Below are positions 35,549 to 47,279 of a DNA stretch of 64,000 bases, one piece after another. Positions within the stretch are counted from its first letter, which is position 1; each line of letters starts with the position of its first letter. The DNA is from Symbiodinium kawagutii (Eukaryota > Sar > Dinophyceae > Suessiales > Symbiodiniaceae): the NCBI GenBank assembly GCA_009767595.1, contig VSDK01028329.1:360020-424019 (forward strand), in the 5' to 3' direction. The notes under the pieces were generated by a model. It was not told the DNA's origin, made no database searches, and worked only from the letters and a program-made list of their open reading frames with translations. The position numbers and the translations under genes are program-made.

Positions 35549-35918
35549 CTCTCAACCTCACAGACCAAGAGACGATCAAGCGCAGTTGCGTGGACTTGCG
35601 GTGGACAGCATTCCTCAATGGCTGCGGCGGGTCAAATCCCAGATTTCAAAATCGGGTCTAGCAACAAATTGAGCAGCAGCAAGCCGCCGTTGTGCATAGT
35701 AGTTCAAGCAGAAATGTTGTAGTGGACCCCTATATGCAGAAAAAACATATCTACCGGGTAGCATGACCTCCTTATGCAATCAACCAATAGCTGGATGTTT
35801 CACACTGCTCAATCAGAATCACAATTCACCTTCCATCAGCGGCAGGCATAGTCGTATGAAGGCATTGAGAACATAAGCCTTGCCAAATTTGAATCTGAGG
35901 ACTATCATGCTGACTGCT

Positions 35919-36010
35919 TGGCTGGCAGGTTGGCTGGTTGGCTGGTTGGTTGGCTGGTTGGGCAGGTTGGCTGGTGGTTGGTTTGTTGGGTTGGCTGGGT
36001 GGTTCGTTTG
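35919..36010. repeat. TTGGCTGG minisatellite
   Basis: About 90 bases of imperfect TTGGCTGG/TTGGTTGG units. Open frames across it give Gly/Trp/Leu-rich or Pro/Gln/Thr-rich artefacts. Confidence 0.85.
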
Positions 36011-39000
36011 TTGCTTGCCCTATGTTTGCCTTGATGCTCTGAGTCTCTCTTGGCTTGGCCAAATATTGCGGATCTGCACGGCTCGCTGCCACTCTCCTCC
36101 ACCCAGCTTGATGCCGCCCTGCACCTGGCAGTGCTTCGTTCCACGCTGCGATCACCAGACAAAGGGCTGGCTGTAAGGCTATCCGCTCCAATAGCGAAAA
36201 TGACCCGTTTCTAGAGACTTCAGTACAATGTGCGGATCACTTCCTACCAACCAACACGGCCTCTTGGCGATTCATGTTACTCTCCCAAACGTCAAAAACT
36301 CAGCATCTTCCCAGTCTCAAAACTGTGACCATGGCCCTGGATCAAAAAAAGCATCCTGCAGCTCCCCATCTCAGGGCGCCTTCCTGACGTCGAGAATGCT
36401 GTAGGCGTGCTTCGGATGCAGACCACTAGCTGGATTGGCCCCAGCAGCACAAATCACGCTCTCCAGCAGGCCTTGGGGAAAGGTCAACATCGCCAACCTC
36501 TGAAGCTGTCAGAGAGCTACCAATACCTAGGGCAGCACTCCTCGTTGAGTTCTCCGATTAAAACATCATTGAGTTGTATCCTCAAATCATCAGCTGACCT
36601 GGTTTTTAGCAATAGGTTTCTCATGGCAACCAAAATTGGTCCCTGGACAACAGACATCGACAGACTCTTCCAATGCTTTGGGGATCACCCCTGCTATCAA
36701 GCACACAGCTTCAACCGCGATGCAATACTTCCGCAGAACTTCGAAGAGAACTTCAGGAGAGAGCTCCACTCCTGGCCCCCGCTTAAGGAAAAGGGTGCAT
36801 CCAAAATGCATCAACAGTAAATCACTGGTATTAGTGAATCATTATGACTTATGGCAATGGTGTATCTGCATATAGTCTCAACAACGGGCCAAACTATGGC
36901 AGAATTGTATCAAACAGAGTATAGACAGTGTAGTCATGTAGCATCATGTATCTCCCGGGGATCCTTAAGATGTTGCTACTGGAGCATCACCGTAGAGAGA
37001 ACTTGGGCCTTGGATGGCTTTGGACTCCTTGGGTCCCCACCCTGGAAGGCCCGGCCCTGCCATGCCCTGCCTGTCTCAAACAAAGACACGCTTCGTTGAC
37101 CGTTCTCATCAACTTCATCCTGACCAGGCAGCGACATCCAGGGGGACCCAACGACCTAACGACCCAATGTCCTGTCTGTGCCAACCGCGTCCAACAAAAG
37201 CATACAAAAACCACCCCAACTCCTGGATTGTTCATCTGACTGCAGGCCGACATATGAAACGTGTTGTCACACATGTGCGCTGGGTGGCGGTGTCCTCCAT
37301 CTCTTTCCTTGTCCACATGCCATTTTCGCCGCGGACAAAGATCCTCCCATGGCAACGTTGTGGATGGGATCGGGGCATCTCTCCCCACAGGTACGATTCG
37401 ATGGGACTTGGGCCATTGACTTGGTACGAAAGCAGAAGTGTTGGGATGTAGCACTTGTTGCGATGTCGCAAGCCATGCCATATTCCCCTGTCCTTTCCCA
37501 AAGCATCAAAGTTGGTACAAAAACAAGTATTCACATTAGCAATTCTCGTAAGCTCCTGCAAGGTACCAAGCAAAGTCAATCAGTGTGCAGTCGTGGCTGA
37601 TATTACCCACTCGAATCAACCATTAGGCTGCTGATGGCTGATGTTCCCCACCAGAATCAACATGAATCACCAGTGCCACCTGTGCCACCAGTGGGTGATT
37701 GACCCCACTCAAATCAACCACTGTTCCCTGCACCAAGACGGGTGGGTCATGGTTGGTCCAACAGTTGGTGCTGGTCTCATGGCTCGCCACGCCTGGTCTG
37801 GTCCCCCGTCATGGCGCTCAAGGCCCAAGCGGTGGATTGCTGCGCTAGGCGGTGGTAGCCGCCCAAGAACTTGGCGAAGGCCTACGTGTCATGGGGATCC
37901 ATACAGGGGGTCATATATAGGGATCCATGGGCATCCATCATGAAGAGGGTCATACCCAAGGAAAAGAAGGGGAAGAATCTGATTGTTGATATTGTTTTGA
38001 TGGATATCCAAGGGTGTGATTCTTATTGTTGTTATGTTTTTGTTCGATACAACTTGGGAGTAAAGAGTTTGGGACTTCGTGTTCCAAATGTGCTTCATTG
38101 CGTGCCCAACGAATTCATACGGATACAACATTTGAGATGTGTATTTTCCCATCACGAGATGGGGGTACACAAGAAACGTGAAATGGTTAACTGTATTCAG
38201 AGCAAAACAGGTACGCTCTATCTACATCTATCTACAATCGTTCATACTTATCATCACCATGGCAGGCGCAGCAAATTCTTACCCAACAAACAATGGGAAC
38301 ATCACTAGTTTCGCAGTTTGTATAACGAACTATAATCGTTCAGATGGTGGTATAACTCGTGAAATATCAAGAATACAACCAGCAGTACCATGCATTCTTT
38401 GTTTATCAACAGGAAGTTGCCTAGTGACCAGCAAAAATGGGGATACAACATGATACATCCGCTTTGTTGCTTGGCAATTTCAAAATGGTTCCAACAACTG
38501 CGCGATGGACAATGATTCAATTGTAAATAGATACAGGAGAATCTAAGGGCAATTAATTAAGGGGTATCACTCTTTAGATAATATCAGAATACAGCCATTG
38601 AAAAGTGTGACATGCAAAGATCATTTGAAGGTGCTACAGATCAACACTGGCAAACCATCACCCATCGCATAGTGATGCGACCATTGATCTCTAGCATTAT
38701 TCAGGCAGCGGAAACTGTCAACGATGGTGGGTGATCATTGGACAACAATTCTCATTGTTCAGCGATTTTCGCTGGGGTATGGAATTACCAACCAATACTT
38801 ATATCAACCAGCAGCATTCTGGCACGGCCGGCCCTGGCCTTTTCAATGAGGTGGAGGAAAAGATGATTTTCCTGTGGACAGCAGAACAAACTCAGCATCA
38901 CTCAGTCTCGAATTGGTAGCGACTAGAATCGAGAGCATACCTCGGAATTGACTCAGTCAATGAGATGACAGCTAGTACCACACCTTGCTCTTCAGGAAGC

Positions 39001-39477
39001 TGGGATGAAAGCTCTTGTCTTCTTCGTAGGCATCTCGGTCACAGGGGACTCGGTCCTTATACCGCCGCCACGCAGCGATCAAACCCAACGAGAGAGGGTC
39101 ACAGAGAATGCAGCGAACGAAATCAACAACTCAGAGTCCAGAAATTGATGACGTTCGACCAACTTTTCTCGATGTTTGTACTCAAAGTTTGGTCAAGAAT
39201 TCTGGCCTTGGAGGAGAACGCTGAGCTAAAGGAGGGGATTCGTATGAGTCATGTTGAAGCATTGATTCTGTGGTCTTGCATCTGATCACTAAACACTCTA
39301 GACTCTAAACCAACAAAAAAAGAAATCATCCAGGCACCTCAGAAACCAACAAGTGTTTACATCTGGCCATATTTGGCTGATATCACCATTGCTGACCGGC
39401 CATCAACACACCCAGGCGCGGTTTTCCTTCTGCAAAACGGACAGTAAACAATGGCTTCCCAGAAAAGCCGAGTCTAC
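36011..39477. other. About 3.5 kb with ambiguous open stretches only
   Basis: Two stretches have coding-like composition, but strand and frame cannot be settled. At 36590-36814 the minus strand reads SPEVLFEVLRKYCIAVEAV, while the plus strand is open for 137 codons. At 36987-37600 long frames overlap on both strands (minus frame includes CHGRIFVRGENGMWTRKEME). The rest is short frames and simple words. Confidence 0.4.
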
Positions 39478-39582
39478 CCTTGGTAAAAGTTGTGCTTGCG
39501 GGGCTTCCCAGTTGTCCCAGTTGGACCACACTGGATCCAATAGCTGTCTAGCTGCATCGATGATTATCCTGCCGTTCAGCAG
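39478..39582 (-). CDS. Isolated 35-codon exon, unknown protein
   Basis: Clean phase-0 exon between TTTCCAG|CTG and CCAAGG|GTAGAC. It begins LLNGRIIIDAARQLLDPV and continues WSNWDNWEAPQAQ. Codon choice and an amphipathic helix followed by a Trp-rich turn look real. Flanking exons were not found, so the gene is unidentified. Confidence 0.45.
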
Positions 39583-41563
39583 CTGGAAACATCACGTGAC
39601 TACAGCAGCATCAGTTGGATCATTGTGTCCCTCACTATATATCCGAGTATGCTGGTTTGCATATAGGAATGTAATGAAACTGTCGAAAAGTGGCAAGCCA
39701 CACAGCATATACGTTGTCTATACCTGTTTGAACAACATTACCTTACAATCAAGAAGGAGGTTGATCATTGCTCACTCAGTCGCTGGTTCCAGGTATCGTG
39801 TGTGCTCTCTATCCATCTTTATCCCACGTGGACTCTGACACCCTCAAACTTCTGAAGCAAGCGGAGCTATGCCTGAATGCTTCACTGACAAAGTTGTGCC
39901 AAGGTTATGCAGTCTGTGGCAGTGCGATGTGTGCCAGGCTCAAATTCACTTAATTCATAGGATTTCATAGGGAAGTCATGGAAACAAAGTCTATCATGAG
40001 CGCAACATGGCTCAACCATGGCAAGCACGTCCTCTGCCACTGTTGCTGGACTCCATCAAAAAGCTTCAGGACATACTTTCCTGCCAAGCACTGGCTAACC
40101 AACCTACCTCCTACCTCAGCTGGATCCGTGGAACTTCAACACCAGCTACTGAGTCTGGGACCTACACCAGCTACTGAGTTGAGTAGTCTCCAACAACGAA
40201 ATCTCCATTTCTTCAGATCTTCGCACGTGCGACATCTGCACAATTGTAGTTATTTTGAGATGTGGATCGATTTTGCCTACAAACGTTCTAGCGAGATAGA
40301 TTACTACCACTACGAATAGCATCATCAGCCGATGACAAAAAGAACAAGATCCTGATAGTCACCCTCCCCCAAAACCTGCCAATGGATATAGACACCCTAC
40401 TGATCTACACATAGCTACCATTCCTTTCAGGCGGTGCCTCCCGAACTTATTTCCACGCTCTCGAACAAGTGGTGCAATGCCCTGGCAGTGCCGAACCGCT
40501 GAGCTCCCAGTGGTGACTCATCATTTCAAGGGCGAACCGCGCCACCATGTGACTCTCATGATCTCTCAAGTATTGGTGTCCACACATGGGAGACCCCCAC
40601 CCCTGCAGAAAATCATAAGTTTGAGGGTACCTGCATTGACATACTCATTGATCACCTGGTTTTGACGGTGGTCCTAATCTTGGTGTCTCCCTACCAAATG
40701 AAGTTCGTTTTGTTGGATTCTGGCCATCACCTTATTTGGCAAGAAGGAGGCGTATGGGTGATTGTGGAGAAACCCATTTACCGACAGCTCCATGTCAGGA
40801 TTGCAAAACATAAAGTGCTGCTCATCTGCAGTACTTCGGTAATTTGTGGCAGCCAATGTGAAAAGACAGGCCAAAGTTGATCTGGCCCCGCCTGCGCTCT
40901 GCAACGCATGCTATGGCTGAGAGAAGCCAAGTTTCACCGCTCGCACCTCCAAAAGCGTGATTTGTCAGAGGTCATGTGCACAGTGCCATTCAAAACAAGG
41001 CAAACACTGCAGTCACTGGCATTTTGGAACCTTCAAGCTCTCACAACTTTTCCGGTTTCGTTCCACTGTCCCTGTTGAAGTTTGGAAGATCGTATATCAA
41101 GGTCAAGGTTGGTACTCTGCATTTTTGGAATGAAATGAATGATACTTTGTCTTCGGACACAAATTGTAAATGGAATATCCTGATTTTCTCAGACTGCACT
41201 AGTCACTTGGTGAGCGCCAAACACGAGCTGTGATTTGCCTCCGGGAATGCCTCAATCACTGACCAACCGTTCTACATGTTCTACAGTTTGGATGGAGAAA
41301 GGGGGCTCAGCCAGGGAACCTGGCTACTGACCTGCAACCCTGGAAATGCTCGCTGTTTTCCTCTCCAGTGGTAAAACGTGGCCGAGTTTGGAAGACACAC
41401 TTGATCATGTGGGTATGTCCATGCATAGATGGTGTATCAGTGTATCCATGTGTATCCAAACAAATTGTTCGGTGCCGTTGGATCATGATCATTTTGCGGA
41501 ATGGGAAGTGCATTTACCTCCACGCATAGACAACCCCATCTGTGGAAATCACAAGTGTGTCCG
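39583..41563. other. No supported gene
   Basis: Probable intergenic or intronic DNA downstream of the ParB-like gene. A 76-residue minus frame at 40674-40904 is open but lacks splice context. Confidence 0.4.
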
Positions 41564-42449
41564 CTACGGGACTCTGCGTCTCTTTCTGACACGTGCATCC
41601 TGGCCATCGTTCTCAGTGCTCATGGCCTCGATGGCTTTCAATCTAAATGCGTAGCGCTCAGCTCGATTCTCGATCTTAGCGCACTCGGGAAAATCGTGAA
41701 CTATCATCTTGAACCAGCAGTCGTGGCCTTTGCGCAAGGCTTCCTTGTAGCATTTCAATCGACGATTGCCACAAATCACAAACTTCTTGTTACTGCCTTT
41801 GCGCCTTACAGCTACCAAAGCTGCAATAGTTGCCGAATTTGTTCTCCCATATACAAGGTCTTCAATCGTGGAGTCCAAGGTTTTGGTTGTGCCATGAAGA
41901 AAGTGGGGACTGATTTCTGCATGACCAAAGGCCACATCAGTGTCGCTTGCCCTGAACCAATCTGGACAGAATCTCCACTCAGCATCTTCACAGCGTGATG
42001 GATCTAACCCTCGCAGCAAATAACTCTCGCATTTCAGAGCTTCTTCCAGCATTGATCTCTGAATTGGGGTAAATGTGCGGGGGCCGCGGGATTGACTGCC
42101 AGTGTGCGCTTGGTGGGGAGGGCTGTCATTGATCTGGAGTTCCTTCAAAAAGCCTGCTCAGATCAATTCTGCTGAGCAAATACAGTGAACAAGACTGGTT
42201 CAGAACCGCAAACCCTCACAACGAATGCGATGGAAACGAGGAAGTACACGACTACCATGCACATCGATGCACCACAAGAACCACTACGACCCATGCGGAA
42301 TCCACTGCCCTGCCTTCCATAGTACTCTCAAAGGTGTCGATCAGATCGCCACATTGGCTCCTGATCTCCTCCACAGCGTCACTGGTCGAGCGGTCCTTTC
42401 GAAGCCAGTGGCAAAATCTCCTCTGAAGCGTCTCAGAAAGACTCCAGGC
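41564..42449 (-). CDS. ParB/sulfiredoxin-fold-like protein, 3' two exons
   Basis: The terminal exon 42142-41564 (192 codons plus stop) has a motif series like ParB/Srx-type domains: EISPHFLHGTT, then TIEDLVYGR, then KKFVICGNRRLKCYKEALRK with the GNRRL signature, then WFKMIVHDFPE. In bacterial ParB and eukaryotic sulfiredoxin, the G-x-x-R loop binds nucleotide; whether it is catalytic here is unknown. The C-terminus RVRKRRRVP is a likely nuclear signal. An upstream exon 42449-42309 (47 codons, AWSLSETLQRRFCHWLRKDR...) fits in phase with AG|G and a GC donor (AGG|GCAGTG). The start codon was not found. Related GNRRL proteins are, as I recall, numerous in dinoflagellates. The motif call is fair; the exon junction is a best guess. 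Confidence 0.6.
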
Positions 42450-43509
42450 CTTAGACAAGTTGACACTTGTGGTTCAGATAATCAGATGTTGATGGTTGCT
42501 TAGTGGTTTTGATTGCCGTTTAATTGTCGGTTGAGCATGCTATTGCTGTCAGCTTTTTTGGTCGTTGGACGTGATTGGATTTGTCTCTTTCTTGACTGGT
42601 TGTAGTTTCCTTGCCCAGAACCTAGCAAGTACATCGTTGAAGCATGTTTCGTTCAGCGGATCCTAGTTTTCACTGCGGGCATGGATTACAAGAATGGTGG
42701 ATCAATCCACCAAAGCAAAGGGTGGTCATGCGAAATGAACGCGTCTGCCAGAAGCATGCTTTCGATGACAGAAGACCTACTATCTATTCAATTCCAATGT
42801 TTTAGCAAACGCCAGCGATTCTATCAGTTGCTCATGCACATTCATGCACTGCCAAAAGCTGTGTTCACAGGGCCGAGGCAGCGACGTATAAGGAGCCTTG
42901 CGCTAGGCATGGTCTGTGCCAATCGCAATCCAAATATCCGTGAGGCCGCTCTTTGGCTTCAAATTCTTTGACGAGATTCTGGAAGACGTTCTCCTTGCGT
43001 ATCTTGCAGTCAATGTTTAACAAATGAAACATAGGTTTCAAGGCCCTAGCAGGTCAGAAGAAACTATGCGAAATGAGTGGGGGACAAGCCCGAAATACCC
43101 TGTCCAAAAGCATCAAGAGACTAATGGAAACAAACACAACATTGGTACAGTATAAATACAATCTCTTCAAAGGGATCCGCCCTGAAGCAGAGACCCATGC
43201 ACAGTCCATCCAAAAAATGTACTAGTGCAAAAATGTTCAAAATGGTAAGGAGGTGTAAGGAGTAGGAAGCTATTGGAAGCTCATACCAATCATGCAAGCA
43301 AGACTGATGTTGCAAATATTGAGGAATTGCACTGCTTTGGTCAAAGAACATCCACGCTAGAGAATTGAAATCTGAGGACTTTGTCTGCGTGGGGAATCAC
43401 TCTCAAATGATGTCAGATCCCCACCATATATATATATATATATATATAGTAAAAGGCCGTAATAGGTGATGGTGAAACATGGTTCCACCACGGCGATTCA
43501 ACTTGTGCA
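42450..43509. other. No supported gene; contains a TA microsatellite
   Basis: Intergenic or intronic. A pure TA run occupies about 43426-43448. No exon-like block noted. Confidence 0.45.
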
Positions 43510-46500
43510 TCATGTGCATCTCCCCTTTGCGTCGCAAGTCTCTTGGAAGGCTTTCCACCGATTGTTCACCTTCCACCCAGCTGCATGCCGGAACGCCAAT
43601 ATCTCATCTTTGCGTTCCCGCTTCTTCGACATAGTCTCGTCCTTGGCTGGCGAACCCCGTGATGCCATCCTCTTGTGATGGCTGATTTTAGGCATTCTCC
43701 CAACAAGGATCAGCATAATGTTCCAAAATCACCTTGTGTGAATCTCCAAAACCCTCAATCAATCCCTCATACTCACCTGAAAGAACCCTCCCGAAAATCA
43801 ACAGCCACTTTGACACAGCTCAAGTTCTCTCCTTGAGGACAGTGGTGTGTTCGCCACTTGGGTGTGGAAAAAAACACCATTGGCTTTTCACGGCCTTCTG
43901 CCTTTCGGTAACTGGGATTCGCCGGTTTCTGCCATTCTGGTGTCCCCAACAATTCCCAGAGTAGCATCCAGCAAAGCCACTGGGGTTTCAGTCCAAACCA
44001 AAAGGAAACTGACCGATGTAGACCCTCGTGGCACATTGCTGAAAATTTGAAAATCTGCATATGCCTATAATATGTAACACAGACTCTGAGCCGCGTCATC
44101 GTTTTATGGCATCAGCCCTACATTGTTACAATAATAATCCTTGTTGGGAGGACCCTCTTCAAAAGAATATTTCCAGCATGATGTTTTTGTTTCTTGGCCA
44201 ATCGCCCGTCTTATGCACCCGCAATGAGAATAATTTCCCCGTCCTGTGCACCTCACTCTAATCAGGTGCAAGCGCAGATCAACTATGACGGCCAACATGG
44301 CCAACACAAAATATCACAGCGGAATCAACAATCCCGACGTTGAAATCTGGTCTCCCATAGAAAACCTGGAGAAAATATCAGGGACGAAACCCTGGCAGCC
44401 CCACGAAATACAAACCTGAAGCATCCAAGTAGCTGTGCGGTCCAACGAGTCAAATGTGTGCACTGTCCCGTCAGCCATCCGCACAGCAAAGTAGATCAAA
44501 GGACACTCCTGATATTTGTCTCTTTTGTTGCGGTCAGCTTCAATGGCAAAACGTTCTATCTTTTGTCCTTTGAAGCGGAAAGCTTCCTGATGTCCTTCGA
44601 TAATTCCACGCCATGGACGGTTGGAGTTCGTCAAGTCAATCTCTGCCCATGCCCATGAATTAGTTTCCAGTTCTTTCAACAAGGCCGGTTGGCAGTTCAT
44701 GCGAATCTCATTCACGGTCACTTTTCCAAATGCTTGATCTCTTTGCCCTTCGGCCCACATCTCCATGTTTTGCCAAAACCCTTGGCTCTCCATGCAATAA
44801 AAACGCTGAAGAGGCTGCTCGGGCAACCAAGTGCTCCTTCTTATCTCGTCCAAAACCAGTTGCTGGGCTGGTGTCAAATGCGATCGCCGGTCGTTCCATA
44901 TCTGAGCTGCGAGTCCTAGACATCCAGCACGAACTCGATGTTTCACATCACGGCCGACGGCAATGGCGGAGTACCGGCCATGGACGAAGCGGCTTGTAAA
45001 AAAGATGTCTGGAAACACGTGTTCCACGTCTTCTCTCAAGGGATCTTTCAGGTCTTCAGGCCATGGCTCCTCGTTTACCTCAGCTGCTTCGTAGAACCAT
45101 GTCTTGGCTTCTGCGAAAATTCTGGCTTGTTGATCCTCACACAAAACCACAAGGCTCTGCCCATGCCACCACATCCATGAACCCGGCACTGGCAGCCATG
45201 GTTTGTCATCCGTCCGTTTCCATGGCTCCTCTGGCTGCTGGCCTCTTTCCCAACCGACTGGACTTGTGCCAGGGCAAAGTTGGAGCCAGCGCACAGGCGT
45301 TATGACCGCTCTGTGAAAGTCTTCGCGAAGTTCCCCAGGCAGGTCACGCTGAGAGATGAGAAGCCGAGCCAACATCAGAGCCAGGAGCCCAGCTTGCTTG
45401 CGACGCTTCTTGTTGCCTCGGGTCATGCTGATTTCAATAGGAACTGTCCAGCCTGTCTTGTGCTTACACAAAAAAAATGATACAAAGAAGATAGACAGAG
45501 GGAGAGAGACAAAGAGAGAAAGAAACAAAGGAAGAAACAAAGAAAAGAACAGAACAGAAAAGAAAAGAAAAGAAAAGAACGAAAAAAAACAAAAGAAAAA
45601 AGAAAAGGAAAAAGAAAAAAAAGCGAACAAAAGAGAAAGAAAGAGAGAAGGAAGGAAGGAAGGAAGGAAGGAAGGAAGGAAGGAAGGAAGGAAGGAAGGA
45701 AGAGAGCAAGAAAGGAAGAAAGGAAGAAAGGAAGAAAGGAAGGAAGGAAGAGAGCAAGAAAGGAAGGAAGGAAGGAAGGAAGAGAGCAAGATAGATAGAA
45801 AGGAAGAAAGGAAGAAAGGAAGAAAGGAAGAAAGGAAGAAAGGAAGAACGGAAGAAAGGAAGGAAGGAAGGAAGAGAGCAAGAAAGAAAGATAGATAGAA
45901 AGGAAGAAAGGAAGAGAGGAAGAAAGGAAGAAAGGAAGAAAGGAAGGAAGAAAGGAAGAGAGGAAGAAAGGAAGAAAGGAAGAAAGGAAGAAAGGAAGAA
46001 AGGAAGAAAGGAAGAAAGGAAGAAAGAAAGGAAGGAAGAAAGGAAGAAAGGAAGAAAGGAAGGAAGAAAGGAAGAGAGGAAGAAAGGAAGAAAGCAAGAT
46101 AGACAGACAAACAGACAAATAGATATATAGAAAGATAGAAAGGAAGAGAGTGAAATAGTTCGCTGTAGATAGATGATGCCGCCGTAAAGTTTGATGGTCC
46201 CCCCATTAAGAAAAATCTCCTCGGTATAGTTGTTTGGGGTACACTCTGGGCACACCACACCCGCATAAAGTCACTGCAGGGGATGCCAGAATCGTTCCAA
46301 ACAACATTGATAACCTTGACCAAATGCGGGAACCAAAATTGATGGCATCTTAGGCAACAAGCGATAGCTTGCTGATTTGCTGGTCATTTCCACCCAAAGT
46401 CAGTCAGCTGAGAGCCTAGCAGGGCACCTGGGAGGATGGAAAGAATTAGAAAAGGGAAACCAGATGAAACCACGAAACAAAAAAATAAAGTGAAGCTTGG

Positions 46501-47279
46501 CAGAGATACTTCCCAGACCAAGGGCATGCAGTTGGCCACCATGCTGCTGCCAGCTGAGGTAGGTTGCAAATGATCCGTCCCAGCCCGCTCCAAGATCTTC
46601 AAGTTGTTGCAAGAACTGCTCCAAACCCATTTGTGTCTCAAAGGGCCAATCTTTCTCACAGTCGGAGACATTCTTCATCTGAAGCAGGTTCTGCGCCAGG
46701 ACTGCAAACCCGCTTGTCTGCCCTTGCTGAAGAGCATCAGCATCCACAATGACCACTTCAATTGGTCTTGTAATCTGGAAGCTCGCGCGCCAAATCCGGG
46801 CCATCACGTTGAAGCTACCAGGTGCTCATGGCTTTCCTAACCCATGGATCGTCATAGGTATTCATTGGTGTGAGCTTCTCAAGAGGATGTTATGTTTTGA
46901 TTGCGCCCATCCCATATCATCCCATGACCCTGTCTATGAGCCTCCCCGTGGAGCCATTCCCCTTGACCATTTCCATTCTCGAGCCAATGGCTTCAACACA
47001 GTCATTGGTTGGGGCACCATTTCTATACACCATGGAGGTTCAAGCCTGCTGCCTGTCCACCTCTGAACTGGAGATGGCTGATGGCAGGGGATCCCACAGG
47101 GAACTCATCCGTGACCCATTCGCCCACCTTCACAGAGCCGACGGATGTCAATGGCGTCATCCACAAGTTGCAGGCTCCTTGGATCCACAGGTCTGCAAAA
47201 CCACATGGCTAACCACAGAAAATGCTGTGAAGATTCGATCAAGATCCTCCAAATGTCTTGGTTGGAGCTGTGGTTTATC
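43510..47279 (-). CDS. Nine-exon gene of unknown function, about 700 aa, 5' end not found
   Basis: Nine exons agree in phase: 47279-47214, 47127-47031, 46929-46876, 46824-46510, 46367-46245, 45452-44366, 44038-43902, 43831-43777 and 43696-43510, totalling 707 codons with stop. The large sixth exon is the most certain; it runs from WTVPIEISMTRGNKKRRKQ through DVEHVFPDIFFTSRFVHGRY to RMADGTVHTFDSLDRTATW. The fourth reads ITRPIEVVIVDADALQQGQ. The last is Lys/Arg-rich (MSKKRERKDEILAFRH) and could be nuclear-targeted. Donors are GT except for the third and seventh exons (GC). Acceptors are mostly AG|G. Introns after exons 2, 3 and 8 are short (101, 51 and 80 bases), so those junctions are weaker. 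No membrane segment and no family recognised. The fifth intron carries a huge pyrimidine tract. Confidence 0.5.
45485..46155. repeat. Purine tract (GAAG/GGAA)n of about 670 bases inside an intron
   Basis: On the plus strand nearly every base is A or G, in GGAA, GAAG, GAGA and AGAT/AGAC units; the coding (minus) strand is therefore almost pure pyrimidine. It fills most of the 792-base intron 46244-45453 and stops about 30 bases from the 3' splice site. Frames across it are open in all phases and encode Lys/Glu/Arg or Phe/Leu/Ser/Pro repeats that are not proteins. Confidence 0.95.

Noticed and set aside
36407..36820. 137-codon plus-strand frame with a YLGQ-like motif suggestive of reverse transcriptase
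   Set aside because: Only a few residues resemble a polymerase C-terminus; no catalytic YxDD and no flanking element.
45356..46258. Long Lys/Glu/Arg-rich and Phe/Leu/Ser/Pro-rich frames, including a 669-codon open stretch
   Set aside because: Products of the purine tract. The real coding part is the exon 45452-44366; the tract is intronic.
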